Below are positions 18,583 to 29,538 of a stretch of 31,656 nucleotides of DNA, in pieces. Made by a program: the position numbers and the translations under genes. Within the stretch, counting starts at the first letter, position 1; every line of letters starts with the position of its first letter. The notes under the pieces were generated by a model. The model was not told the origin of the DNA and did not search any database. It saw only the letters and a program-made list of their open reading frames with translations. The stretch covers positions 11,928,735-11,960,390 of the forward strand of contig NC_090610.1 of assembly GCF_004359215.1 (NCBI RefSeq), written 5' to 3'. Origin of the DNA: Bremia lactucae (lineage: Eukaryota; Oomycota; Peronosporomycetes; Peronosporales; Peronosporaceae).

Positions 18583-19060
18583 TTGTGTTTGGTCAAAAGA
18601 AAAATAGATGCGGAATCATCAGTGAAGCAAGATCTTGTTGAGGCATCAGTGTTGGCATTACCGGACATGGGTGATCACTTTAGCGTCACCTCCGATGCAA
18701 GCAAATTTGCAATCGGCAGTGCACGAATGCAGAAGGGTGACGACGGCGTTGACCGTGTCATATCTTACATGTACCGGCTTCTGAAAGCTGTGCAACAAAA
18801 TTATTCTGTGCATGACAAGGAGTTGCTTCAATTGGTATACTCTTCTTAAGTTTCAAGGGCACCGAACTATATGTAGCTTACACGGATCACGCATTACTGC
18901 GGTCCACAATGAATCCACTGCACATATTGCCTAGAATGGCGAGCTGGCTTAATTCTTCTCTGAGATAGAATTCAAATTAATAGTAATAGCCAGGTCAATC
19001 GAATGTCTTGGGTGGCTTGTTATCGCGCAGACCAGACTTCGAGGCAAGTCACTAAGAAAG
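18583..19060 (+). pseudogene. Element C RNase H remnant
   Basis: The frame at 18583-18849 gives VTSDASKFAIGSA, NYSVHDKELLQLVYSS and then a stop. After a frame change come YTDHALLR, LPRMASWL and GLLSRRPDFE, the usual order of a Ty3/Gypsy RNase H. The catalytic Asp of SDAS and the DKE motif are still visible. The rest has decayed. Confidence 0.82.
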
Positions 19061-19439
19061 TTTTTCCCCGGTTCAATCGGGCGGAGGCATGCAAGGATGC
19101 GAATCAAGTGTTTCGTGCTGCAGGTTCCCCTTTTTCAACAACCGTATTATCAGCGCCGTCAAGAATGAAGTAGGTTGTCCACCCCACTAGACCACAAGGC
19201 CAACAACCAGACCACAGGCACATTTGGCTCGTGCTAAGGCACAAGTAGCGTTGTCAACGTTGGCAGCAATGAAGGTCTACCCCCTGACGAGGGCTTTGGA
19301 CTTCTACAAAAGGAGAGCTACACTCAGCACGAACATTGCCGCTTGGTGTTAAATCACTTCGGTGGACGAAAAGTTTCTCTACCATCGCTCCTAAGTGCGA
19401 AGCTTAGTCGCTTTACGTACAGCGATGGCATATTATAGC

Positions 19440-19600
19440 ATCAGCTGCTACCTTGTGATCCCTTGAGGCTCTAGGTTCCTCATGACTCAGATCTCAAGCT
19501 GGAGATACTTCACGAGCTTTGTGTTGCACCATTGAGTGGCCATCTGTGCCGCAAACAGACTTTTTACGAGTGTCAGAGGAAGTTTAGTGGTTAGAGAAAC
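19440..19600 (+). pseudogene. Element C integrase zinc-finger remnant
   Basis: VPHDSDLKLEILHELCVAPLSGHL followed by RKQTFYECQRKF, split here for length, matches the start of a Ty3/Gypsy integrase HHCC domain (H...GHL...). The Cys pair that should follow is not seen, because unrelated RT sequence begins at about 19604. Confidence 0.65.
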
Positions 19601-19603
19601 ATC

Positions 19604-21005
19604 TTTTCGTCAATAGATCTGATGGATTGATTCAATCAGATCCTCATGCCTAAAAAGATTATTCCGTTCACGGCAATAAGCACCCCATGCTCCGGCGCTT
19701 CTTGCTTAATCAGCTTCAGAACACCCTCCAAGCTTGGTGGGGGAGTATCTCCCGATGGCATTGCGCCGACACGTTTGATGACTGATTATGTACGAGACAA
19801 GCTTGCTGCTAATCCGCTCTGTGACGTTAATCTTGTGGCCAACGGCATATACCAGTCCTGACCAGATGCGCTAATTTTGCGCCTCAAGAGCATACTTCGC
19901 CAATCAGTTTGGCTACAGTAACGGGCTTCCTGCTGATACGACAAGGAATTGCACCATTCGTGCGCTGATGCACTGTACGAGGCAGTCGACCGTTAAAAGG
20001 AGAACATTGACAAATGAGGTCGGAAGAACTGTTCAGCGGCTGACGTCGTAGCAGCCGCGCGATCACAAGCACTCTTGGCCATTTATCGAGCGTCCAGTAG
20101 ACCGTTCTTCGCCTCATGCGTTTCGGCTCGAAGGAAGCGCAGCTCGACCTCCACTGGGCGATGCATCGGCACGACGCTGAATCGTCGATCTTCGTTCACG
20201 AACATCGTCGTTCCCTGGCGCCGAGAAGTGACTCAGGACGCACGAAGCCTTGAGCCGAGAAGCTTTACAAGATTCGTTAATTGAGATACTTGTCTGCTGA
20301 TGATACGTAGGAGCCTCGAAGTACGTTAGCTGAGGATGTTCCCGACGTGGCGGCGGACTAGTAGTCCAATTCGAAGATGAAGAATGCATCCGACGTTGCT
20401 GCTTGTACCCACGATCTCACAGGCAGCTTTATCCCAGCAACGACGATCACCAGAGCGACTCCAAATCTGTTACGAGTCTTTGAGAACTTACGGACAGTAT
20501 AACCGTCAATCGCGGCTGCTTGAGCGATCGCGACGATCATATGGCAGCCGGTGGGGACTGCGTGAAGAAGGCGTAAATCGCGTTTCCAGCTAGGACGTGA
20601 AGGGATATTCTTGACGTCGGCTAGCATTCTAGCGTTTGATGATTGCACCAAGACCATTGCAGCGTGTAGTCGAACAATTAGCTGTCTGTCGCTTTGCTTT
20701 TCGCTGCTTTACGTTTCGCACGAAGAGTGCCTTCAAGGAATCAGGTGATTCGGGTCTATCAGCACCATTAAGATTATACAAGGTCCATGACTTCAAGTCT
20801 TCATCCATGACTTGCGGTGCCTGCTCTCTTCAAGTTTTTGCCTTACGATCTAAGTTGCGGATTAACTGCGCACTCGGTCAGGATTCATGCTGCTCAGTAA
20901 GGGGTAATCAAGCAGGGTCGACATTAACCCGTTGAAATTCTCGTTAACGAAAAAGTTTTATATTGGCGCTTTAATTATGGAAAGCGCAACTTAGAGAGTG
21001 GGTTA
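19604..21005 (+). pseudogene. Element J: RT scrap, integrase tail and chromodomain end
   Basis: At 19604-19705 the plus strand reads SIDLMD, a stop, FNQILMPKKIIPFTAISTPCSG, an RT fragment. It is followed by sequence with a GGG-containing integrase-tail flavour to about 19860. Near 20281-20360 the string YLSADDT, a TAG in place of the expected Trp codon, and EPRSTLAEDVPDVAAD is a chromodomain C-terminal half. The remaining 650 bp to the LTR hold no frame I can assign. Antisense frames (20657-20358) exist there, but I see no similarity to those of A or B. Whether J and C are one rearranged element is unresolved. Confidence 0.6.
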
Positions 21006-21314
21006 TGTAATGGGGCAACCTAACTAAGAAGTATTTCCAAGTCTAATAAATAATTACATAAGTAGATTTACTGCAGTATCCGATTAGCCGATACTGCGAG
21101 TCATTTATTATCGGTCCTTACTATTGGGATGCGAGACCCAATAATATAAGCCGATTATAAGCCGCCCTTTATTGGAGTGGTTCCCAAATGCGAGGGAACA
21201 ATTACTAACTTTGTACAAAATCAAGACTAAAAACAAAAATATATGAAGAGCTGGTTTTTCCTGAGCTTCCTCAATGCTTCATAGTAGGACGAAACGGGCT
21301 CTCACCCCGTTACA
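21006..21314 (+). repeat. LTR (309 bp), plus orientation, family of the element G LTR
   Basis: Begins TGTAATGGGGCAACC and ends TCACCCCGTTACA. It is preceded by a purine-rich tract (AGAGAGTGGGTTA, 20993-21005), as for a 3' LTR. Its reverse complement shares blocks with the LTR at 29560-29838, notably TCGGATACTGCAGTA and the GGTTGCC end. The G copy has a primer-binding site on its left, which fixes the orientation. This copy is therefore the 3' LTR of J/C or a solo LTR. No target duplication was found. Confidence 0.78.
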
Positions 21315-21321
21315 CAAGGAC

Positions 21322-21480
21322 CTTTTGAGGAAGAGGATGGGTCTCGTCGTACTGTCGAACGAGACCCGGAACGTCTACCATTAGTGGGGGACGAGGTTCC
21401 CAGCTATCATCGAGGCAGGATACCTTCACTACCGAACGAGACTCGATTGGCCCCCTTTCATGCCACGGTGTTTCAAGTAA
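21322..21480 (-). pseudogene. Element F chromodomain
   Basis: On the minus strand VERYLKHRGMKGG and SSLVR, then (after stops and a frame change) DDSWEPRPPLMVDVPGLVR and QYDETHPLPQK form a chromodomain close to that of element A. This explains the plus-strand frame at 21384-21737, which is its shadow. The tail runs to within a few bases of the LTR at 21006-21314. Confidence 0.82.
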
Positions 21481-22269
21481 CGTTCGACTTGAAAAAGCTT
21501 CTCACCACTCGAGTTCGCCAATGGATGCGGAGTGGAGAAAAAAACTGGGTTCGCCTTACTCGTCGAATCCGATTACCTGTCGTCGCGAGTAAGCGTCGAC
21601 GTTCGATAATGTTTATCGCGAGCAGTTGCAAAACCGTGCGCAGGTTGCGATCGATCAACTGTCGAACGAAGGACGCATCAGTATATTCGAGACGAGCTGG
21701 TGATAGTTTGTCAAGACATTTAATTCTTGAAGAATGAATTGAATCATCTGGTTCGTGAGAATCAGACTACCCCAGAGTTTAAATCGGTAACCATCAGATT
21801 TTGCCGGATGCTTTGGACCGTGTCGGTTTGATTTGGAACCGGTAGAAGCCATGTAATGGTAGTAAAAAAAATCCAACGTAAAACGTAGGATGTGTACGCA
21901 TTCTACGAAGCAGCTCGATTGTGTACGCATTGCCTTGGCGTTGAGGTTAATGGAACGGGCCGACGATACACCTAGGCTGTAATTTGTTGCTGCTCACATT
22001 TTTCACTACATGATTAGGGCAACATTCCATAGACAGTAGGACTATATCAGAAACTTGATATGAAAAAAATGTTTGCTCCTCCTTTTTTGTAAGAGTTCCG
22101 TTTCTGTCGGTTTACCCTAGAAGCGATGGAAACCTGCACGAAACGGACCAAAGCTTCTCGATCCAGCAGGTATTCTCCCGCTGACTTGGTTGACTTTTAG
22201 TTTTAAGTGCGCTCGGTGCGCATTGCGGAGATATCATGCTGTTCTTTGGTGATAGCATTATTGTTCACG

Positions 22270-23300
22270 CTAAACTATTGTTGCGATCCTAGGCATACCA
22301 TCATCGTTGTTATCAAGGTCAGCAATAACCTTACCGCTGTTACTGAGTTTGGCCTCTTCAATGTTAATTGAATCAACATTATTATCCATCGCATTGACTG
22401 TTGAGTCAATGCGTGATAAGCAAGAGCTAGATGTTCTTTGCTCGAGCGAATCCCTCCCCCTTGAATAAGAGTCATTCTCAAACAAGGTTAGTATACGTGG
22501 ATAATGAAAGTCATTCCTGAAAAACAGTGTATGCTTTGTTGATGCATGCACCGAATTGTTGATGGCAAATTTTGCCATCGGCAAGAACTTACTCTAACTC
22601 GTAAACGAGTGGCCTTATCCGCGATTAATTTCTTTAAGGATACGAGTTGCAAGTCTTGCATGATCATCTATTTCTGGAGGATGAGAAGCTGACATTTACA
22701 ACTAAACTGAACACAAATTGCAAACCTTTGCCGTGATGGTGGGGTCTCGATCTGAAACCAGTTCACGGAGTATCGAAATATCGCGTTATGTAAAGACACA
22801 AGCACAGCCTGTGGCTGTAATCGATCTCGGGACTGCAGCAGGATGCACCATCTTGCTGAAACTATCAACAAACAGAAGAATGCCATTATTCTTGTAATCA
22901 TCATCAGAAAATGCAAAGACGAAATCCATAGATACGGACTGCCAACACTGCCAGACAGAAAGAGGTAATAACGAAGCACGGTTGCCAGACTTCGCAAGCA
23001 CGTATGTACTCGCCAATAGATTCAAATTGGCGAGGCCAATAGCAATTACGACTCATCAAGATAAGTTTTCTCATACGATGCACCCTTGAGGGTGCATTGT
23101 CGAACTCAGACATAATTCGTAAACGCAAAGCATTATTGGTAGGAATGACGGCACGGGGTGTGTCGCTAACAATGTCTGCGTAATACAGTAAACTACTGCG
23201 TGTTGTGTATCGACGTGTTGAGGTCGATACAATTTCAATAATTCTCTTAAGGATTGTTGTAATGGATTTTTAAGGTATTCCATCAACCCTTTAAGAGCAT
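22270..23300 (-). pseudogene. Element F integrase, frameshifted
   Basis: The HHCC region is visible at 23128-22980 (RMRKLILMSRNCYWPRQFE, IRACEVWQPC). The core is at 22960-22840 (WQSVSMDFVFAF, FVDSFSKMVHPAAVP), ELVSDRDP follows further left, and the later core at 22584-22500 reads LPMAKFAINNSVHAST. At least three frames are used. The first two catalytic Asp are visible; the HPETDGQTE block is badly decayed. Confidence 0.85.
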
Positions 23301-23320
23301 CATCTTCTTGATAAGCTGTT

Positions 23321-23860
23321 CTAACGTCGTTGAATAATGTTGACGATGGAACACTTATTGTGACAACAGTGGCCTATGCTGCTGTTCGCTTGCGCAGCCG
23401 GCTTAGAATGGAGCCAGCGCGAAAGGGCAAAAGCGACGACGTTAAGTCGTCCTGGTATATATTCCATGGAGAAGTTATACTCCGCGAAGAAAGACAACCA
23501 TCGCGCCATTCTTTGCGAATGGTGTGGACTGTTTACGGCCGTGCGTAAAGACGCATGGTCAGTATAGAAAATGAACGGTCTATCTCCCATATGGTAGACC
23601 TTAAACTTAGCCAGTGCATTTCATGGTAATGAGAGTCTTTTCGTGCACTGGATATTTGCGTTCAGCTGGTTAAAGCCGACGCGACTGATAACAGACGACG
23701 CGCTCTGCGCCGTCTGTGTCACTATTTATAAACGCGCACAGCCAATTGCACAATCGCTGGCATCACAGACCACGTGAGATGGTATGTCGTGGTCCGCAAT
23801 CTTCCAATTTGGTGATTGAACTAAACTTGCTGGATACCCTCAAAGGTACGCTGGCAATCA
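23321..23860 (-). pseudogene. Element F RNase H remnant
   Basis: The clearest part (23590-23430) reads MGDRPFIFYTDHASLRTAV and SPHHSQRMARWLSFFAEYN, then PGRLNVVAFALSRW in place of the usual ADALSRR. An upstream portion (23860-23750) holds the decayed start. The motif order is standard for Ty3/Gypsy RNase H. Confidence 0.85.
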
Positions 23861-23869
23861 GCGTTCCAT

Positions 23870-24330
23870 GATCATTTTATTTTTTCGGTAACAGAAGAAA
23901 TATGTACTGTCATTTCGGCATAATTGCAGGAGTATACGCCGCTAAGCCGAGTAACTTTCGAAGTCCATTTACATCGACTGGCACAGGCCAATCGGTGATC
24001 GCCTTGATCTCTTATCGGATCAGGGCGTACACCGCGTTTACCCACGATGCACCCAAAAAAGTAGTATTATGCTTCGGGTAAATATACACTTTTCGAGATT
24101 TGCATTCAACTTGTCTTAAGTGTTAAATCTTTCGGACGTGAGTACGATGAATTTCAAGTATTTTATCGTCCGACTTCCCGTTCATGTCGCTGCTACGATC
24201 GAAGACGTCATTAAAAAAAAATCGATGCGAAATCCCACACTACCGATCTCAGCAGATGGTTACACATCTTTTGAATGTTGTAGGGGCATTACTAAGCCGT
24301 TATGATATAACTATAGCATCCCGCGCGAGG
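23870..24330 (-). pseudogene. Element F reverse transcriptase remnant
   Basis: Minus-strand fragments include RLSNAPTTFKRCVT, then FFFNDVFDRSS where the family has YFDD (the first Asp reads Asn here), followed by LNANLEKCIF and later thumb-like sequence with LACASRCKW. Frame changes and stops separate them. The fragment starts abruptly beside an integrase motif of element G. Confidence 0.68.
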
Positions 24331-25100
24331 ATGCCTCGCGTTGCTGGAAAAAATGGCGTCAACCCGGCTGACGCACGCACGACACGATTGGTGGTGACTT
24401 CTGCAAGTAGAAGAAACGAGCTTTACAACGATAACGATTTCGCATAACCGCGCAAGCCATCTTCAAACACTCTGTTTGTTCACTCCGTTTGCCCACCCGT
24501 CTCAGGATGTACCGCCGTGGACATTATCAACCGGGTGCCTAAGAGCTGAAATAATTCAGCCTAGAAAGCGGAGGTGAAACGCGGGTCGCGGTTAGAAACG
24601 ATAAATTCAGGTAATCCATGATACCTGCAGATTAAAAAAATCGATGATGATCTCCGCGGTTGTCTCCGCCGAAACATGCCCAGAGACCGAGGCAAAATGC
24701 ACCATTTTGCTAGATCGGTCCACGAAAGCTTAAACGCCCGTACGTTTGTGCTCATCAGGCAGAAGACCAAAACTGAAATCCATGTTGACTGAACGCCAGA
24801 CTTCTGTAGCAATTGGAAGCGGTCGCAATGACGCTTCTAATGACAGCGCAGGCTTCACACGCTGGCAAGTCTCAGAAGAGCGTACCCATTTTAGATGTAC
24901 TTAAACATTGCAGCCAGAAAAACATGCGAGATATGGCCGTATATATCTTATCGCGATCTAAATGGCCACCAGTTGGGCTGTCGTAGAACTCGTGAGCAAA
25001 ACGAGCTCGAAGCTCGTCTTTGGCAGGAAGACGTCCACCGTGTACATCAGCAGGATACCATCAAGCGCGTTGGCTTCGTCTACTTCGCGAGTGAATCTTC
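24330..25100 (-). pseudogene. Element G integrase remnant
   Basis: HEFYDSPTGGHLDRDKIYTA at about 25000-24940 is the HHCC start. The core is seen at 24812-24561 (TDLAKWCILP, LICRYHGLPEFIVSNRDPRF, where Asn replaces the first Asp of SDRDP), and VHPETGGQTE follows near 24500. The sequence then changes at about 24330 into RT of element F, so the C-terminal domain and chromodomain of G are missing. Confidence 0.82.
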
Positions 25101-25101
25101 A

Positions 25102-25690
25102 CTAGGATGTCGGAGATGATTGATTATTCCCGCGTATTAATGAGCCGTTCGCGTATAATTTAGCGATCTGAGCCCGGATCGGTAGTACACAGCTCGAAAC
25201 CATCGCATAAAATCCCAAATCAATATAGCATCCACAAATGTCGTCACCATCAGCATTCTTTGATTGATGCCCCATTTTACGTCGAGGGTCGTAATCTAAG
25301 CGACGAGACAACGCGTCAGCAAGGATGTCGTTCTTTTCCACAACGCAAAGTGTTATTCGGCGAGAAACGACTCAACGAGCCCAACGCGGGACAAGCGAGG
25401 ACTTTTGACGTTGACGGCGCAATGAGGCATAATCTATATAGATTGGAAACGTCGTCTCATCGAGTAAATATACCGTGAATTTGATTAACGCGTAACGCAT
25501 ATTTAAAAGTTCATTATCATGGTCGGGATAATTCTTATCGGCAAGATTCATCGGTTGTGACTGGAAGCTCACGACTCACTCCCGACCCTCCTCATCGTAT
25601 TGCATCCTATCGCAAAATTACTCGCGTTACACACGAGATGAAAAGGCTTTGTGTCATCAGGGAGCATCACTACCGGTGCTTAAGATAAGC
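25102..25690 (-). pseudogene. Element G RNase H remnant
   Basis: Minus-strand pieces read MNLADKNYPDHDNELLNMRYAL (split frame 25572-25372), then a degraded TDHASL block (IYIDYASLRR), then NDILADALSRRLDYDPR at 25335-25285. This is the usual C-terminal order, with the DKELL motif altered to DNELL. Confidence 0.83.
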
Positions 25691-25699
25691 TCTTCTTCA

Positions 25700-26780
25700 C
25701 GAAGTCGCTTGATGTTCTGCGTCCTACAGCCGGACGGCGTTCTTCTTGAGTAATGTCGATAATTGCTAAATTGTCTGAGCATAAATCTTGAATAACATGT
25801 GCAGGTAAACCGCCAGGCCGAGCGATTGTCGCAATTCAGTCGGTTTTCTGGGTGCCAGCGAGGAACATATCGATGAAACCTTCTCAAAATCAGCCCGGAT
25901 ACCTTTCTTGCTGACGTAGCAACCGAGTGCTGGAAATTCGGGAGCACAGAAGACACATTCTTAAAATTCGCATACATTTTTTTGGCGCATCACTTGAAAC
26001 TCCCGCTTAAAATGTCGAAGGTGCACTTTCGTAGCGCTGAGCTGATGCTCAGCACGGCTGTGAACAAATATGTTATCGAAGTAGGTGCGTGCGGAATCAC
26101 GAAGCGAGCAAAGTACTTCTGTCACCATCCGTTTGAATGAAGCTGGAGCGTTCTTAAAGCCTTGTGGCATGACTAGCCACTCGAAAGAATCCCGCTTGGG
26201 TGCAGATCGCAGTGAATGGAATGTCACTGTCTCTCATTACACATTGATAGAGATCGTCTGTCAGATCTATAGCGCTGTCGATCTCGCTCCCGGGAATGTT
26301 ATCTAGTATTATGTCTTTTCGGTATTCAATCCGGATCGTGGCGTCATTTTGCTTATTGAAGCGTCCACAACGCGCCACTCGCCTATTGCTTTATTCACAT
26401 AGAAGTTCGGACTGTGGCGAGATATCCTCCTTAACATGGCCAGCCTTGAGGCGGCTCTAAAAAACTCATCAATGACGATGATTTAATAACGCGGCAACGG
26501 CCACTACCGCATCACGCAATACTTCGACCCGGTGAATCTCTGTCGCACACAATGATCCGCTGGAAGCTCAGCGAATATTCTCGGGAAACGTATTAACATA
26601 TTCCCGCGCAAGACTGTAAACAAGTGATCCAGAATCACGAAGGGCAGTGCCGGACTTCTCCGCGAAGCGTTCTTCTCGCGCTAATGTAGGCTCAGCGCTC
26701 TTTGAGCGGCCCTCCAAAACTTTCTTACTGGCTGTTTCAACGGCTGAAATGACGCACACTTGCTGAAATTCACCGACGTT
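25700..26780 (-). pseudogene. Element G reverse transcriptase, catalytic Asp substituted
   Basis: The pre-RT region (26759-26568, REERFAEKSGTA, LAREYVNTFPENI) leads into NDATIRIEYRKDIILDN, SAIDLTDDLYQCVMRDSDIPF, then EWLVMPQGFKNAPASFKRM and TYFDNIFVHSRAE. The active site therefore reads FDN rather than FDD (Asn codon at 26074-26072). A different position and base change from element B point to independent decay. Three frames are needed to read it through. Confidence 0.88.
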
Positions 26781-27194
26781 GAGGTCGTGAAGGAATTCTT
26801 TCCAAGATAAGGTTAATAGAGATGTGATTTCTTCAGCGTTGCACGGAGCGCTTGCTACCGTAATGTAGCGGCCGCGATGTTAGGACCTCTCCACATATAT
26901 TAAAGCGCGCAAATGAATTCTGTCACTTCGGAATCGTCCTTTAGAGTAAATTGACGAGACAATCCTCGTCTCGGAGATCGGTGGTCTCCGTTCTTGCTTG
27001 CCCTTTTGCGTCTTGAGCTCCTGCTCGAGACTGGCACGTCGCTATCGCAAGGACTCGATAACCCCCCCCCCTCTAGACGTGGGGTTACCGTCACAATTCT
27101 ACACACGAAATTATGCGTAGTCTCCACCACGTCGTTCACAGGCGCACATACAGGCCGCTCAGTCTCGTCAATGAAAAGCGAGAGCTTGTCGTCA

Positions 27195-27395
27195 ACCGCC
27201 TCGGTAGTAATCGGAAGCCGCTGCTTGGCCGATGTAATTGCATGCAGGAGCCTCTGTTCGACCGCCTCAAAATTTTATCGGGAGCCTCTGCTCAGTCAAT
27301 GTAGCTGTATGCTGTTCGACCGCCTCGTTATGAATCGGTAGCCTCTGCTGAACCGATGTATTTGTATGCGGATACCCCTGTTTGATCGCCTCGAC
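27195..27395 (-). repeat. 66-bp degenerate tandem repeat in the G protease-RT linker
   Basis: The start string ACCGCCTC (or ATCGCCTC) recurs at 27195, 27261, 27319 and 27385. Spacings are 66, 58 and 66 bp, so the middle unit has lost 8 bp. On the minus strand one unit encodes 22 residues of the type EAxxQ...SVQQRLPIHN. The unit length is a whole number of codons, so the repeat probably arose while the frame was coding. A Ser/Arg-rich segment (27139-26900) follows on the RT side. Confidence 0.75.
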
Positions 27396-27504
27396 ATTGG
27401 TTCCATCAGCGTGACGGAACATACCGCGCGCAGAATGCCATCGCTCTCTCTGTATTGACTTCTAGTGTTGAAAAGTTCGTTCGCGATCCTGACGTGACGC
27501 CAAT

Positions 27505-28040
27505 TGTAACGGGCAGTCCCGTCACATAAATAGCGTTTCTTATATGAGGAATATTAAATATTGTTCCCTATAAGAGGAATATTAATTATTGTTTCCTATG
27601 AGAGAAAAAAAAATAAAGAAGTACAAAATTATTATCTATTAATTTGGACTTAAATAGTTCTAATATTGCCAATTCGGTAATATTGACGCAATAAGACATT
27701 AAATCTATTGATTGGTTGATTTAGTTTAAATCAACCCTGCCAATCATTATAAGTAACGATTGTGCGGTGCGCAAGTAGGCGCCATACATAATTTGTTATT
27801 AATATTATAAAGTCAGTAGTAGATAGAAGATCGTTGCGTAGGAATTAAATATGTCCATTCAGTTTTACTTTTTCTCTATTCTAAGCCTAAGACTATACTA
27901 TTAAAGCTGAGTCCTCTTAGCTCCATAGAAATTTTCCTCTCTACCTTTGTGTCCATAAAGTTTTGAGGCACCTCCTACACTGTAGTCAGTGTAGATTGAC
28001 TAGTACTGTTAACAGTACTAGCGACGGTTGCCTTGTTACA
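27505..28040 (+). repeat. Solo LTR (536 bp) with perfect 5-bp target duplication, inside element G
   Basis: Begins TGTAACGGGCAGTCCC and ends GGTTGCCTTGTTACA, flanked on both sides by CCAAT (27500-27504 and 28041-28045). The last ~75 bp match, in reverse complement, the LTR remnant of element H at 30992-31065, which fixes the plus orientation. It splits the protease from the RT of G and holds no coding sequence. Recombination between two LTRs of a once full element is the usual origin. A 22-bp perfect palindrome lies at 28000-28021. Confidence 0.92.
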
Positions 28041-28159
28041 CCAATCGGACGCCGCAAAGAGTCCGGACTGAATACTTTGTCACGTCATATCCTTCGGCGC
28101 TTGACGAACCGAGACAGCAAATCAATTTGCTTCTGAAACCGTGATAACCACGGTATTTA

Positions 28160-28389
28160 AAGAATGCAATCAAATGCGTGGTTCAACTTATAAATCAAAA
28201 ACTATCGGTGCTCGCAAAGCCATCAGAATATGGCAAAATAACCTTTCTGCGGGAAATACGTCGTGATTGGCCATCGGCAAGCTTGACCCGGACCATCTCG
28301 ATCGTGATGGTAGACGGGGGGACGATCAAACAGGAGGCACGAACGAAGTTGTAGAGGCGCCAGACTCCAACAACGCTCAAAATGGTCAA
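28160..28389 (-). pseudogene. Element G protease remnant
   Basis: The 64-codon minus frame ends RVKLADGQSRRISRRKVILPY, split here as RVKLADG and RKVILPY, then SDGFASTDSF. This is the post-active-site part of retropepsins of this family (VRLADG...LP...FDGF). The catalytic D(T/S)G lies in the decayed stretch before it and was not identified with confidence. The solo LTR follows about 120 bp downstream. Confidence 0.65.
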
Positions 28390-28499
28390 TCCACTCCAGC
28401 AACGAAGAGACTTATAATGATCAGTCTCATCTCGTCGCTTACTTTGGGGCTAGGAGTCCGAGCTTCCACCGGGGTACCCGGGGCTCCATTTCTGACAGT

Positions 28500-29441
28500 A
28501 GAAGGCCCCGCGACTACTGGGACTTCACATTTTTTGGCGAGGCTATCGAAGCCACACCATTTCCTCGTAAGGTGGCTGCGTTCATGGACACTGGCGCGGG
28601 CGCGGCAAACGGTCGCACGGTGGCGTGTCTTGTCGCATCGAAACACTTCATCGCGTTCTGGCTGCGATTGTCGTGGCGCAAAGCGTTGCCGCGACCACGA
28701 CAGACCTCGATTGCGTCGAGCTCCATTGACTTTGGAGCAGACATATGGGGAGGCAGCGACGCTGCATGATTATGTAACGACGCGTCAATGTAATAATCAC
28801 GAAGCGCGAAGGCAAATGCTTTATCGAGGATCTTCGGCTCAGCACGCATGAAGCAGTAACGCTTTATGCCCTGCTGCATAACGAAGACCATGTTGATCGG
28901 CAGTGTGATGATACAAGAAGCTAGAAGTCGTATTTTTTTAACGTAATCACGCATTGACAGATTGTTCTGACAAAGGGAGAGCAAGTCTGTACGCAAGCAA
29001 AACTAGTCTTGGCGAAGGCTCGAATGCCAGTCGCAAGTCCCACTGGATGGCGTCCAGCGTGGGAAACGCGAACCCGTTCATGACGAGTTTCTCAAGAGCC
29101 CATTCATTTGCCTTGCCTGACAGTCGAGATAGCAGAAAGTTGACTTCGGCCGTCGGAGCGTTAATTAATCTTGACGCTGTTGCAATGTCAATCTCGCGGA
29201 AAACCATCTATTAAGAGGGAGCTGGTCCAGACCATCACCGGAGTACGTCAACGTCTCCATCTTGATAGCGTTGTGCTGCGAAGTGCGCGAGGGAGTCGAT
29301 TCTCGCCGATTTGCTTCGGCGAGCTCGCGCACCATGTAGTCTTAGATACCGGCACGCTGTCGATCGGGCGTCCCTGCGCTCAGCAGCGACGTCACAACGA
29401 ACTCTCCATACACCGCCGGGAGGCAGTGTAGTACCTGCCAA
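28500..29441 (-). pseudogene. Element G gag with zinc knuckle, frameshifted
   Basis: The capsid-like part (29207-28947) reads [36 protein letters not shown] and [20 protein letters not shown]. After a frame change (28996-28514) come [39 protein letters not shown] and MELDAIE. The knuckle near 28632-28590 (FRCDKTRHRATVCRA) has its first Cys in another frame, as if one base was lost. The region is followed by the protease. Identity is clear from order and motifs. Confidence 0.85.
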
Positions 29442-29538
29442 TCTACCGAGGTGAGGGAAGAAAAGCCTGCATGCTCCAGCAAGGCTGCTGGAGTCACCGA
29501 AGACTCGTCTGTGCTCATCTCAAATCTGGTTGTTGGGA

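Larger units (their letters stand above)
17100..19600 (+). mobile_element. Element C: degenerate Ty3/Gypsy, plus strand
   Basis: Gag, RT, RNase H and integrase zinc-finger remnants appear in order on the plus strand, with stops and frame changes throughout. No 5' LTR or primer-binding site was found upstream of gag. Its gag is of the same type as that of element I at the window end (N/DPPKFD, then KASEWAYSA). At about 19600 the integrase stops and a new RT fragment (element J) begins. Confidence 0.75.
21322..24330 (-). mobile_element. Element F: degenerate Ty3/Gypsy, minus strand (RT end to chromodomain)
   Basis: Reading leftwards from about 24330 are RT, RNase H, integrase and chromodomain remnants. 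The 5' half (LTR, gag, protease, early RT) is absent, and its place is taken by the integrase of element G. Its own 3' LTR is missing too. The chromodomain ends about 8 bp from the oppositely oriented LTR at 21006-21314. Confidence 0.8.

Noticed and set aside
21384..21737. 117-codon plus-strand frame
   Set aside because: It is the shadow of the element F chromodomain and integrase tail, which give clear motifs on the minus strand.
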